Source: a virus. Taken from it: a DNA stretch of 51,295 nt. Position 1 is the first letter of the stretch, and every line of letters starts with the position of its first letter. Of this stretch, positions 7,870 through 15,156 are shown piece after piece. The notes beneath the pieces were generated by a model. That model ran no database searches, had not been told where the DNA came from, and saw nothing but the letters and a program-made list of their open reading frames with translations. Both the position numbers and the translations under genes were made by a program. Where the stretch lies: positions 1-51,295 of the IMG/VR virus record IMGVR_UViG_3300011113_000590; one strand, written 5' to 3'.

Positions 7870-8805
7870 ATGAACAATCTAATTCAAGACCAATTTAATT
7901 CAGCACAAAAACAAATCTATTCTATTAGCAATATTAGACGTGCACTACCAGATTTTGATGAGACTGCTGTAAGTGGAATTTATCTACGTGATAACAATAT
8001 TGTTGTAGTACATCAAGATGGCACTGAGCTATTAGTGCCTAGGCAAAGTGTAATTAATGCATATCAGGAATTTACTGGTCGTCTTAAAAACTTTTTTGCA
8101 TACCTTGGCCCTAACTATAGAGGTCCTAGTATCTGGCATAACAACTCTTACGTAATGCTAAAAGGTTGGCATTACCAACACCAGCTAAGCCATAAAACTA
8201 ATCAAGCGTTACTCCAAAGGGAATGGATTGATAAGTTCATTTATCTTAAGAGTAAAGACAAGCTTAAGGCTATGCTGCAAAGTGAGCATACAGATCTTGG
8301 TCACTTGATTGCACCAGAGGGATTCTATGATCCTGATGAAGAAGTAGACATGGACTCTGACCTAGAAGAAGTTACTGCACAACAAAAAGTCAAAGAACCT
8401 TATTGTTCTTGTGGTTCATTCCAGCGGCAGCTAATAAATTTGTCTGAGTTCCAGCAAGAAATCCAAGGCTATAAGCCATGGTGCATTCATTTGACTTGGT
8501 TCAAGAAGTATCGTGAGCTGTTAGTTAAACGCTCTGAAGTACGTGATCAGTACAGAGGGTCTGCTCCTGATAACGCATGTGCCTGGTGGTATGCTCCACC
8601 GGGAGACCATACATCACAAGGTAGATTCCTTGTTTTATATACCAAATCGGGATCTATGGCACCTATGTCGCACTGGCGTACGTACAAACCACAGGAACAT
8701 TACACTGCAGATGATGCATGGAATTTATTTGATGCTATGTTAAGCGCAGGGTTTGTACCATTTCCTGGTACAAGCCTTCCTCAACTTTCTTACAAAACAA
8801 CTTAA
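7870..8805 (+). CDS. SWIM-type zinc-finger protein
   Basis: This 311-residue protein has a C-x-C-x(n)-C-x-H motif at about residues 179-207 (YCSCGSFQ, then PWCIHLTWFKKY), the hallmark of the SWIM zinc finger, a nucleic-acid or protein-binding module. An acidic stretch precedes it (DPDEEVDMDSDLEE, about residues 156-169). The N-terminal region has beta-rich segments of unknown type. The next gene begins after copy D of the repeated element. Inferred role is DNA binding in replication or recombination. Confidence 0.68.
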   Translation: MNNLIQDQFNSAQKQIYSISNIRRALPDFDETAVSGIYLRDNNIVVVHQDGTELLVPRQSVINAYQEFTGRLKNFFAYLGPNYRGPSIWHNNSYVMLKGWHYQHQLSHKTNQALLQREWIDKFIYLKSKDKLKAMLQSEHTDLGHLIAPEGFYDPDEEVDMDSDLEEVTAQQKVKEPYCSCGSFQRQLINLSEFQQEIQGYKPWCIHLTWFKKYRELLVKRSEVRDQYRGSAPDNACAWWYAPPGDHTSQGRFLVLYTKSGSMAPMSHWRTYKPQEHYTADDAWNLFDAMLSAGFVPFPGTSLPQLSYKTT

Positions 8806-8815
8806 AATTAGCTAT

Positions 8816-8846
8816 CGTCCTAAGCAAGACGTTAAACTGCTATCCA
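8816..8846 (+). promoter_or_regulatory. Repeated intergenic element, copy D
   Basis: CGTCCTAAGCAAGACG followed by TTAAACTGCTATCCA matches copy A except for one loop base. It begins 47 nt upstream of an ATG at 8863 that opens a 37-residue membrane peptide, which supports that short frame as a real gene. Confidence 0.6.
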
Positions 8847-8862
8847 CCCATTACTTACTCCA

Positions 8863-8976
8863 ATGTTTAACTTTTTGTTTTCTATTGTTTGTTCTGTTTG
8901 TAAAGACTTATTGCTTGCAGTAAGTGCTATTACTATTACTTGGGCTTTAAACAAAATCAAATCACAGTTTGCTTAA
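8863..8976 (+). CDS. 37-residue membrane peptide
   Basis: The short frame MFNFLFSIVCSVCKDLLLAV continues through a hydrophobic segment and ends NKIKSQFA. It has the form of a single transmembrane helix with a basic C-terminal end. It was accepted because it lies at the fixed distance after copy D and 6 nt before the next gene. Function unknown. Confidence 0.5.
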   Translation: MFNFLFSIVCSVCKDLLLAVSAITITWALNKIKSQFA

Positions 8977-8982
8977 ACAACA

Positions 8983-9693
8983 ATGACTAACTCAACTCAA
9001 GTTACAGCAACTAAACTTGATCAACTCAATGTGTTAAAGCTCTATGAACACTACCAAGTTCTAGAACGTAGTCTACCTTTGCTTACACCAGAGTCACAAG
9101 TTTTGTGTAAAGCAGAGCTAGAACAAACTGCTAACTTGCGATCAGATAAAATTGATCGCATCTACTACGCAATGTCTGCTCATGAGGATGCCTTGGATCG
9201 TGTCAAAAAAGAACAAGAGCTACTGTCAGCAGCAAAGAAACATCACGAGACCAAGCTCACTGGACTCAAGGGACTACTCAATTGGATACGTCGATCAGGC
9301 GTTATTAAAGAAAACAGAATTACAGGTTGCAACTATGAGTTTGTTCTTGTACGAAAACCAGCTCTCACAGTTACCATCACTAGTAACGTAAATGACTGGA
9401 CTCCAGACGAGCAACAAAAATTCTGTTTAATTCAAGAAGTCACAACAACAAAACAAACTGTGGTACGATCCATGGATGGGTTAGTTCTCGAAGAGAAAAC
9501 TGAGCCTAAAACCAAATCTGAAATACTACCTAACCTTGATAAACTCCGCAACGCTTACCAAACAGGCCAGGCAATTCCCAATGGAATCAAAATTGTCCAA
9601 GAGTATTCAGTCCGACCAAAAAGACTACTCACGTCTAAACGGTTGGAAGTGGAAGCATCCGAATGTAACGGAGAACTTTTATTACAAGATTGA
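8983..9693 (+). CDS. Siphovirus Gp157-like protein
   Basis: This 236-residue protein starts with a long helical, coiled-coil-like region (about residues 10-95; SDKIDRIYYAM, VKKEQELLSAAKKH). It then has GLLNWIRRSGVIK and a beta segment YEFVLVRKPALTV. This order matches the Gp157 family of siphoviruses, which often lies near SSB and recombination genes and is of uncertain function. It shares a 113-nt overlap with the next gene. Confidence 0.62.
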   Translation: MTNSTQVTATKLDQLNVLKLYEHYQVLERSLPLLTPESQVLCKAELEQTANLRSDKIDRIYYAMSAHEDALDRVKKEQELLSAAKKHHETKLTGLKGLLNWIRRSGVIKENRITGCNYEFVLVRKPALTVTITSNVNDWTPDEQQKFCLIQEVTTTKQTVVRSMDGLVLEEKTEPKTKSEILPNLDKLRNAYQTGQAIPNGIKIVQEYSVRPKRLLTSKRLEVEASECNGELLLQD

Positions 9694-9943
9694 ACCTCCT
9701 GCTAGTGTTGATGATGCGCACATCAAGATGTCGTGTCATTACCATGCGGCAGAAGACTTTGGTCTACAAATAGAAATGAATGAGATCAATCGTTCACGTT
9801 TAGCTGAAGATGAAGTACTGCCGTACCAAGAAGATGAGCTAGAAGAAACAGAAAATAAAAAGTATAAATTATTGGGTGGCAAACGTTTTCACCTAACAGC
9901 AGCAAGGGCCTACTGGTATCACATGGTAAAAGCAGAAAAGTAA
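9581..9943 (+). CDS. Hypothetical protein overlapping the Gp157-like gene
   Basis: ATG 9581 with CCAGG about 10 nt upstream gives 120 residues and a 113-nt overlap with the preceding gene. The region after the overlap reads as a normal protein (KIEPPASVDDAHIKM, then an acidic stretch and KRFHLTAARAYWYHMVK). The only start after the overlap is a late Met, so true overlap is likely. No family recognised. Confidence 0.6.
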   Translation: MESKLSKSIQSDQKDYSRLNGWKWKHPNVTENFYYKIEPPASVDDAHIKMSCHYHAAEDFGLQIEMNEINRSRLAEDEVLPYQEDELEETENKKYKLLGGKRFHLTAARAYWYHMVKAEK

Positions 9944-9958
9944 TAGGTGTTAAAATAG

Positions 9959-10011
9959 AGAGGTAGAGCCTGAACCTCTGTTATAACCTTGAGTTATATC
10001 ACGTTCAGGCT
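9959..10011 (+). promoter_or_regulatory. Structured intergenic region
   Basis: AGCCTGAAC (9967-9975) is the perfect reverse complement of GTTCAGGCT (10003-10011). Inside it TTATAAC (9981-9987) can pair with GTTATA (9993-9998). AGAGGT (9959-9964) can instead pair with ACCTCT (9974-9979), so two folds compete. It fills most of the gap before the GTG start at 10033. It could be a terminator without T-tract, an attenuator or a small RNA. Confidence 0.42.
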
Positions 10012-10032
10012 ATCTTCTTCTGCTTATTTACT

Positions 10033-10293
10033 GTGGATATTCAACATCTGTACAATTTGTTAGAAGCATTTACCAATGGTGGCACCCCGTTGCCAGCATT
10101 GGTTGGTACTAAACAGGAGATGAGGGTAACCATTTTGGTTGCAGCACTTCTTGCTAATGACTCAGTATGTTCTCAGTCAGAACCAGCTGAGTTAGTTGAT
10201 GCTGCGATTGCTTATAACAACCTGATTGAAGAACGGTTGGGTGTGTACCAGCAGCAACAGGTCAATACCTTAGAACGTTTGCTGGAGGGGTAA
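10033..10293 (+). CDS. Hypothetical small protein
   Basis: The start is GTG 10033, the first in-frame start after the structured region. The 86 residues are helical and acidic-neutral (TILVAALLAND, AELVDAAIAYNNLIEERL). The stop TAA overlaps the next ATG by one base (TAATG), so the pair is coupled. No family recognised. Confidence 0.62.
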   Translation: MDIQHLYNLLEAFTNGGTPLPALVGTKQEMRVTILVAALLANDSVCSQSEPAELVDAAIAYNNLIEERLGVYQQQQVNTLERLLEG

Positions 10294-10517
10294 TGGTTAG
10301 GTGGCTGTCTACTTCTATTCTGGCAGTGGTTATTACCAGTGCAGGTTTGTCGGTTGCTGACTGGGCGGCATGTATGTTTTATCTAATACCACGGGGTAAT
10401 GCAACTGACCAATCTTTGTCAGTATGTAAAGCGCCGGGAGAAAGAGCGGCTGGTACCCTATCAGCCTTGTTGGCAACACTAATTGGTATTGGTTCTAATC
10501 CTCCAAAAGGGAGCTAG
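10293..10517 (+). CDS. Small two-helix membrane protein
   Basis: This 74-residue protein has one hydrophobic segment at about residues 5-33 (LSTSILAVVITSAGLSVADW) and another near residues 52-68 (AGTLSALLATLIGIG), joined by a short polar loop with a Cys. The size and topology could suit a class II holin or a small inner-membrane modulator; no motif decides. Its start overlaps the stop of the preceding gene. Confidence 0.6.
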   Translation: MVRWLSTSILAVVITSAGLSVADWAACMFYLIPRGNATDQSLSVCKAPGERAAGTLSALLATLIGIGSNPPKGS

Positions 10518-10543
10518 ACTTTCTGGGTACTCTCATTCAAGAG

Positions 10544-10747
10544 ATGAAAACCGATCCCAAGCCCGTCATTACAATTTCATTTGCTGTTGATCTTGAAATA
10601 CTCTATGACCCATTCCATGGGCGTACTGCAACAGAACTAGGTGAGCTGCTTCAAGATAAGATTGCTGACCTGCTTTTTGAGTTGACACCTGATGTCCAAG
10701 GTGTATTCACAAGTATTACTAATGTAAATGAAAACAATGTTTATTGA
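10544..10747 (+). CDS. Hypothetical protein
   Basis: This 67-residue frame, mixed alpha/beta with an acidic middle, is preceded by AAGAG just before the ATG. It overlaps the next frame by up to 20 nt. No recognised motif. The call rests on gene packing and same-strand context. Confidence 0.55.
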   Translation: MKTDPKPVITISFAVDLEILYDPFHGRTATELGELLQDKIADLLFELTPDVQGVFTSITNVNENNVY

Positions 10748-11000
10748 TCCTATAAAAGAACAACAGAAGGCTGATTTCATAGATCACATCTATGATGTAT
10801 ACCAGCCTGGTAATGGATTGTATACAGGTTTATGGGAGAAGTTTAAAGATGAAGCAGCTGTCCATTGCAGAGATGAGTACTTTCAAAAATTAAAATTTAT
10901 TAAAGATTTTAATTTGGACGTAGCATTAAGGCAAGCTGCGGCTCAGGCTTTGGCAGAAGAGGAAGCTGCCCAGGTACAAGAGCCTGAATTTGATCGATGA
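10728..11000 (+). CDS. Hypothetical helical protein
   Basis: This 90-residue protein (or 87 from ATG 10737) is helical and charged, with a Glu/Ala-rich C-terminus (ALAEEEAAQVQEPEFDR). It overlaps the previous gene and its stop forms ATGA with the next start, so these small genes look translationally coupled. No family recognised. Confidence 0.6.
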   Translation: MKTMFIDPIKEQQKADFIDHIYDVYQPGNGLYTGLWEKFKDEAAVHCRDEYFQKLKFIKDFNLDVALRQAAAQALAEEEAAQVQEPEFDR

Positions 11001-11251
11001 AAGAAGATGAGTTCAAGGCTGGGGGACTATCAATAAAAACTCAAGTATCTAGGGATGGTCCCCCCTTAATATTCCTTGCATGGAAACCCCATGTCACAAG
11101 GTTGTTTACTGATGTAAACACATTGATTAAGTGGGTGGCATGGCCAGCAAAAACACCTACGGGTGAGGCATTCAGAGATTGGTTGTCCCAGTATGGGTAT
11201 GAAAGGCCAAGTAAAAAAGAAGTAGCGGATACTACTAAAACAATTATTTAA
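10997..11251 (+). CDS. Hypothetical protein
   Basis: This 84-residue protein has an ATGA overlap with the preceding gene. It contains an aromatic-rich middle (IFLAWKPHV, LIKWVAWPAK) and a helical segment (AFRDWLSQYGYERPSKKEV). No recognised domain. Confidence 0.6.
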   Translation: MKEDEFKAGGLSIKTQVSRDGPPLIFLAWKPHVTRLFTDVNTLIKWVAWPAKTPTGEAFRDWLSQYGYERPSKKEVADTTKTII

Positions 11252-11337
11252 AAGCTATAGAATTTCTTTGTTATTAAATTTTCATAAAACATAAAGTTTA
11301 CGTTATCCTGAAAAAGTATTGCTACAACAAGCTTATT

Positions 11338-11721
11338 ATGACTACTTCTTCTGGCTTTACAAATCAAGCTTTTGCAAATTGGACAAAAGAACAAGAAAAA
11401 AAACGTAACCAAGACTGGGCAGCATGGAACCCTGCGCCTATTTTGGAACAAGTAAAAACTTTAACGGCTAAGGATGCAAGGGAAACAAGCACGTATTTAA
11501 AAACCAATAAAGAAACGTTTAAGAAACGTTTATACGAATGTTTATATGACAACTATTTTGAGTTTGTAGGTGAAAATCAATTGACTCCAGAAGAATACTA
11601 TGAACAATTTAAGAGGGTAATAGAAGATGAACTCAAGCGCACCAACAAAGAACAAGGTTTTGCTAAAGAAATGTACTCAATATTTTTTAAAGAAACCCTT
11701 TCCCAACCATTTATATTCTGA
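11338..11721 (+). CDS. Hypothetical protein
   Basis: This 127-residue protein is helical with many charged and aromatic residues (NWTKEQEKKRNQDW, LTPEEYYEQFKRVIEDELKR). An 86-nt A/T-rich gap precedes it (11252-11337) and may hold a promoter, though I cannot fix one. Its TGA overlaps the next ATG by one base. Minus-strand frames over the same region are shadows. Confidence 0.65.
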   Translation: MTTSSGFTNQAFANWTKEQEKKRNQDWAAWNPAPILEQVKTLTAKDARETSTYLKTNKETFKKRLYECLYDNYFEFVGENQLTPEEYYEQFKRVIEDELKRTNKEQGFAKEMYSIFFKETLSQPFIF

Positions 11722-11879
11722 TGGAAGAAGAACAAATTATTAAATGGAGAAAGGTTAAAGCCGCCTTGGAGGCGGCTGGTAAAACTAATTGTTATTTTTA
11801 TCAAAAGGCTTGCGCTGGTATCCAGGGTAAAGACCTTGATGTTTTCAAGGGAGGCTTGGCAACTGAGCCAAACAATTAA
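11721..11879 (+). CDS. 52-residue hypothetical protein
   Basis: ATG 11721 overlaps the preceding TGA and the frame ends at TAA 11877-11879. It starts MEEEQIIKWRKVKAALEAAG and continues with two Cys and a Gly-rich end (KGGLATEPNN). Tight coupling supports translation. It meets the convergent structural gene at its stop. No family recognised. Confidence 0.5.
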   Translation: MEEEQIIKWRKVKAALEAAGKTNCYFYQKACAGIQGKDLDVFKGGLATEPNN

Positions 11880-12211
11880 CCTGCGCCTATGCTAAATAGC
11901 ACGGTGGCTGCAGTGCCACCAGCTTCAGATACGAATATAGGTTGCACGTATTGCAATGGATGATTTGCAACATTATAATGAGTGGTTCCATTAGCTGAAA
12001 TTGTTTGATTAGCAATTACTTTTGACCAATTTGTACCATCAATAGAACCATTCAATGCAACGACAACGCTTGTATTAATAGATTCAACTGTAACAAAAAA
12101 CGTATAGTTTCGTGTAACAACAGCTTCACCTTGTTGAACTGGCATTACCTCGCCAGAAGCGGGAGCTGTTAATACAGGATAGGTACTAAACAAAGCCTGA
12201 GGAGAAGACAT
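11876..12211 (-). CDS. Putative virion structural protein, beta-rich
   Basis: The 111 residues are almost entirely short beta-type segments rich in Thr, Val, Ser and Gly (YTFFVTVESINTSVVVALNG, then a Gly/Thr-rich end), with no charged helices. This looks like a beta-sandwich decoration, head-fibre or tail-fibre module. It is isolated on the minus strand between plus-strand genes. Family not recognised. Confidence 0.55.
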   Translation of the reverse strand: MSSPQALFSTYPVLTAPASGEVMPVQQGEAVVTRNYTFFVTVESINTSVVVALNGSIDGTNWSKVIANQTISANGTTHYNVANHPLQYVQPIFVSEAGGTAATVLFSIGAG

Positions 12212-12262
12212 AATAAACTCTTTTTTATTATTCTAATTTAAGATTTTTAAAATAAGGTTTGA

Positions 12263-12271
12263 TAGACTATA
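12263..12271 (+). promoter_or_regulatory. Possible -10 region of the Dps operon
   Basis: TAGACTATA lies 26 nt before ATG 12289. The same nonamer lies 33 nt before the plus-strand gene at 17365, the other place where transcription should restart on the plus strand. No convincing -35 box is visible at either site. Confidence 0.28.
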
Positions 12272-12288
12272 CATATTGATAAAGACTT

Positions 12289-12840
12289 ATGTATACCTCT
12301 GGTCAGCCTCCTGTGCAATATGTTCCTGCGCCCCAGGTAGAGCCTAAGGTTGTAGAACCTAAAGCTAAGAAGACTAAAGCTGTAGTAGCCAAACCTGATA
12401 TTCCTACTTTTATTCAACAGTTGATTGCCCATGCTTCTTACGCAAATCAACTTTATACCCAAGCTCATCTAAACCACCTTAACTATGAAGGTAGTAACTT
12501 CTTTTCTATTCATGAGTTTTTAAAAGAACAATATGAAAAACATATTGATCAGTTTGATACGTTAGCTGAGTTCACGCGCAGCATGGATTACCTTATGCCA
12601 ATGTGTGGTTGTGGGTTAAAAGATGCTTACCCTGATTTTAAAAGTGTGACTAGTTATGATGGCAAAGCGATGTTGCTTACATACTTAAAGAACCTTGAAG
12701 ATTTTGGTATGCAATCAAAAGACTTGGGTGTTGCTGCAAAAGAAGTACAGGCGCCTGATGTAGAAAACTATGCTGCTGAATTAGTAGGTGATTCATTTAA
12801 ATCAGCTTGGTTTTTAAAAGCTGTATTGAGGAATAATTAA
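12289..12840 (+). CDS. Dps-type ferritin (DNA-binding protein from starved cells family)
   Basis: The four-helix Dps core covers about residues 37-180. The ferroxidase ligands occur with exact Dps spacing: H63, H75 (12 on), D90 (15 on), E94 (4 on), within NHLNYEGSNFF, SIHEFLKEQY and DTLAEF. The first 36 residues are a Pro/Lys-rich extension (KVVEPKAKKTKAVVAKP), the kind of tail that binds DNA in classical Dps. Dps dodecamers oxidise and store iron and shield DNA. Two Cys (MCGCG, near 106-108) are unusual. It is first in a four-gene operon ending with two very basic proteins, suggesting a DNA-protection or packing role; this is inference. Confidence 0.85.
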   Translation: MYTSGQPPVQYVPAPQVEPKVVEPKAKKTKAVVAKPDIPTFIQQLIAHASYANQLYTQAHLNHLNYEGSNFFSIHEFLKEQYEKHIDQFDTLAEFTRSMDYLMPMCGCGLKDAYPDFKSVTSYDGKAMLLTYLKNLEDFGMQSKDLGVAAKEVQAPDVENYAAELVGDSFKSAWFLKAVLRNN

Positions 12841-12841
12841 G

Positions 12842-13732
12842 ATGATTCCTTTAGCTGGACAAAACAGAGTTCTTAATTTTTTAACAACTCCTTTGGGAGA
12901 AGAAATTGGTGAAGGTATTATGGGAGGTGGAATAGCAGGGTTGTCCCAAATAGGTACTGATACAACACCTCAAGAAATAGCTTTAAAAACAACAGGTGCA
13001 ATTGCTGGGGGTATAGGTTTAGGTATAGTAGGCAGACGTGTTGGTGCAGCTATAGGTAAAAGAATTAATCCTAATGCATTAAAAAATCAAGAAGGAATGA
13101 TTGCTAGTTTGAGTAGGGTACTGGGTTCCGAATCTACTGTTGAAGGAGCTAAGCATCAAGCACAGGCAATGAAAAGTATTGTTCAAGAGTCTCTTGTTAA
13201 CGAGACCTCCGCAGCTATGCTAGAACAAGCTATTCAAAATCCTAATTTATTTGCTTCTAAATATGGTGTAACTGCTGATCAGTTTCAACAAGTAATGCCC
13301 TATGTAAAAAAAGGGAGAAAAGCAGCGGCTGCAGCAAGAACATTTGAAATGTTATCAGAAAAAGAAAAACATGAACTAGTACATAATCTTAAAAATACAT
13401 ACAAGCAAGTTGAGCAAGCTATTGTTACAAATGCTGCCAATAATATTGATGAAACTATTAAAAAAGCAGCCAATAACCCTGATTTTAAAGATATGAAAAT
13501 ACCAGGAGTAGACAAATCAGTTTCACAAATGTTTGAAAGTTTACTTAATCCCGCTCCTCCTGTCACAGGTGAGCATGTAGGCAGAGCTATAGGCAGGTTT
13601 GCTGGTGATGAAATAGGAGTATTGGCTGGACTAGGTGCGGCTAGTGCTCTAGCTGGACCATTGGGAATAGAAAGTCCTAAAGATATAAAAATTAAAAAAC
13701 TAGAACAAGAAATACAACAAAAAAAACGCTAA
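12842..13732 (+). CDS. Gly/Ala-rich amphipathic protein of the Dps operon
   Basis: Starts 1 nt after the Dps stop. The 296 residues have hydrophobic Gly/Ala-rich segments at about 22-80 (EGIMGGGIAGLSQIG, AIAGGIGLGIVGRRVGAAIG) and near 250-275 (VLAGLGAASALAGPLG), with charged helical regions between and a basic end. This arrangement resembles internal virion or membrane-active phage proteins, and the small protein at 50282-50860 has similar composition. No family recognised. TAATG coupling to the next gene. Confidence 0.65.
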   Translation: MIPLAGQNRVLNFLTTPLGEEIGEGIMGGGIAGLSQIGTDTTPQEIALKTTGAIAGGIGLGIVGRRVGAAIGKRINPNALKNQEGMIASLSRVLGSESTVEGAKHQAQAMKSIVQESLVNETSAAMLEQAIQNPNLFASKYGVTADQFQQVMPYVKKGRKAAAAARTFEMLSEKEKHELVHNLKNTYKQVEQAIVTNAANNIDETIKKAANNPDFKDMKIPGVDKSVSQMFESLLNPAPPVTGEHVGRAIGRFAGDEIGVLAGLGAASALAGPLGIESPKDIKIKKLEQEIQQKKR

Positions 13733-14016
13733 TGTCACAAGATACTAACAAATATACTAAGCCTGAACTGCGTGAACGTATCAAAGATCGTATAATGGCT
13801 GGTGACAAAGGAAGTAAGCCCGGTCAATGGAGCGCCCGTAAGTCTCAGCTTCTTGTGCAAGAATATGAAAAGGCTGGTGGTGGGTACCAAGGGGGGAAAG
13901 ACTCTAGGCAAAAATCACTAGAGAAATGGGGTAAAGAAAAGTGGCAAACAAAAGATGAGTATGAAAAACGTGGCAAAGCTAAAGCAGCTGCTAAAAAATA
14001 CAAGGAGAATAAATAA
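13732..14016 (+). CDS. Basic DUF5872-like protein
   Basis: The 94 residues are strongly basic. The signature KYTKPELRERIKDRIM, GDKGSKPGQWSARKSQLL and QEYEKAGGGYQG recalls a small family (DUF5872-like) met in giant viruses, algae and some bacteria and phages. The second half is Lys-rich with Trp-Gly-Lys blocks (EKWGKEKWQTKDEY). A nucleic-acid-binding or packing role is plausible from charge. The start overlaps the previous stop and the stop overlaps the next start. Confidence 0.68.
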   Translation: MSQDTNKYTKPELRERIKDRIMAGDKGSKPGQWSARKSQLLVQEYEKAGGGYQGGKDSRQKSLEKWGKEKWQTKDEYEKRGKAKAAAKKYKENK

Positions 14017-14213
14017 TGACTGACAAGGCAATTACACCAGACGGTACTAAGCGCTATCTGCCAGAGAAAGCGTGGGCTTCTTTGTCAAAAGAAGAACGCG
14101 CTAAGACTGACGCAAAGAAAAAAGCGGGTAGCAAACAGGGGAAACAATTTGTACCCAACACAGAAGCAGCTAAGAAAGCTAGTAAGAAAGCAAGGACACC
14201 TAAGAAAAAATAA
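14016..14213 (+). CDS. Small highly basic protein, last gene of the Dps operon
   Basis: The 65 residues contain RYLPEKAWASLSKEERAKT and then a Lys/Ala-rich tail (KKKAGSKQGKQF, AAKKASKKARTPKKK) like histone H1 tails. In other genomes this motif can occur with the DUF5872-like protein that precedes it here; I recall this rather than having checked it. Charge suggests DNA or RNA binding. It overlaps the preceding stop by one base. Confidence 0.66.
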   Translation: MTDKAITPDGTKRYLPEKAWASLSKEERAKTDAKKKAGSKQGKQFVPNTEAAKKASKKARTPKKK

Positions 14214-14220
14214 CTATGTA

Positions 14221-14421
14221 TCAAAAAGGCCCACACATTTTGTGGTCACCCATCTTAGCCATGAATTCATCAATGGTTTCTAGGGCGTCAAGCTTCATTA
14301 AGATCTCGGCCAAGCCTTGAATAATAATGGGGTGTTCCCCACGGGCAGCAAAAGCTAGTGCATTACGCAAGCTGGCGCCTGCTTCTTGTACTGAATCCTT
14401 TACTTGTTTTGATAATGCCAT
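14221..14421 (-). CDS. Conserved-looking small phage protein
   Basis: ATG at 14421 (minus) gives 66 residues starting MALSKQVKDSVQEAGASLRN. It is two or three helices with a conserved-looking AFAARGEHPIIIQGLAEIL segment, resembling short proteins common in cyanophage genomes. The 14-residue N-terminal extension to 14463 is considered unlikely. It is the most downstream gene of the minus-strand block. Function unknown. Confidence 0.6.
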   Translation of the reverse strand: MALSKQVKDSVQEAGASLRNALAFAARGEHPIIIQGLAEILMKLDALETIDEFMAKMGDHKMCGPF

Positions 14422-14502
14422 TTCAGATTCCTTGGGTTTCCTAAGTATAGGGTAGATGTACACAAAACAACTGCTGGTATTAACAGTATGACATAAAGGA
14501 CG

Positions 14503-15156
14503 TCAGTTGAGCAGACACTCTTGGATTGGAGAACTGACAGTATCAAGTTTGGTAACCGTCCAGATTAAATCATCATACCGACCCTTAGTGCGACGTACAT
14601 CAAATGTACGTACACTGTCAAAATAACGATCTTCTAGGCAATCAGTAAGAATATCCAAATGATTACTGTCTTGTATGTCTTCAATAATCAAAATACCGCC
14701 AGGCTTGAGCATTGAAAAATAAAAGTTAACGGCAAAGACCTGACTCTGTAGGGTATGAGGACCATCATCAATAATGACATCAAACCCATCGGGTACTTCT
14801 TTATTAAACTTCTGTACTGTTGTATCGTTATACCCATCAATGTTGTAAAAAGTATAGCGATCTGAATTCATGCTATCCCAAATTTTATTAGGGGCAATAT
14901 TAGCAATGTCTACCAGGTGTAGCTGGAAGTTAGGAAGGTAATCATGCCACAGCAAAGAAGATCCGCCGTGCTGTACACCTAACTCCAGTAGGGTGCCAGG
15001 GAGCTTCCGGTAAGGTTGTAGGACATGTTCATAGATTCCGGTATAGTTATGGATGGTATTTTTATCAGTGCCACCAACGGCTTCAAATCCATTGACCTCA
15101 TGTTTATTGAGGATTGCATTAATCTCTTGCGAGGGGATGTGCCAGAGTTGGTTCAT
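14503..15156 (-). CDS. Class I SAM-dependent methyltransferase
   Basis: The 217 residues have the SAM-binding motif LLELGVQHGGSSLLW (about residues 56-70), an acidic motif II (LHLVDIA, about 79-85), DVIIDDGPHTLQSQ (about 125-138) and PGGILIIEDIQD. This layout is that of sugar O-methyltransferases of the TylF/cephalosporin-hydroxylase-like group. It overlaps the upstream C-methyltransferase gene by 4 nt. It likely modifies a sugar added by the neighbouring glycosyltransferase, either on virion protein, DNA or host glycan; the target is unknown. Confidence 0.8.
   Translation of the reverse strand: MNQLWHIPSQEINAILNKHEVNGFEAVGGTDKNTIHNYTGIYEHVLQPYRKLPGTLLELGVQHGGSSLLWHDYLPNFQLHLVDIANIAPNKIWDSMNSDRYTFYNIDGYNDTTVQKFNKEVPDGFDVIIDDGPHTLQSQVFAVNFYFSMLKPGGILIIEDIQDSNHLDILTDCLEDRYFDSVRTFDVRRTKGRYDDLIWTVTKLDTVSSPIQECLLN

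Noticed and set aside
12247-12468. Minus-strand frame opposite the Dps start
   Set aside because: Covered by the Dps gene on the other strand, whose ferroxidase residues are exact.
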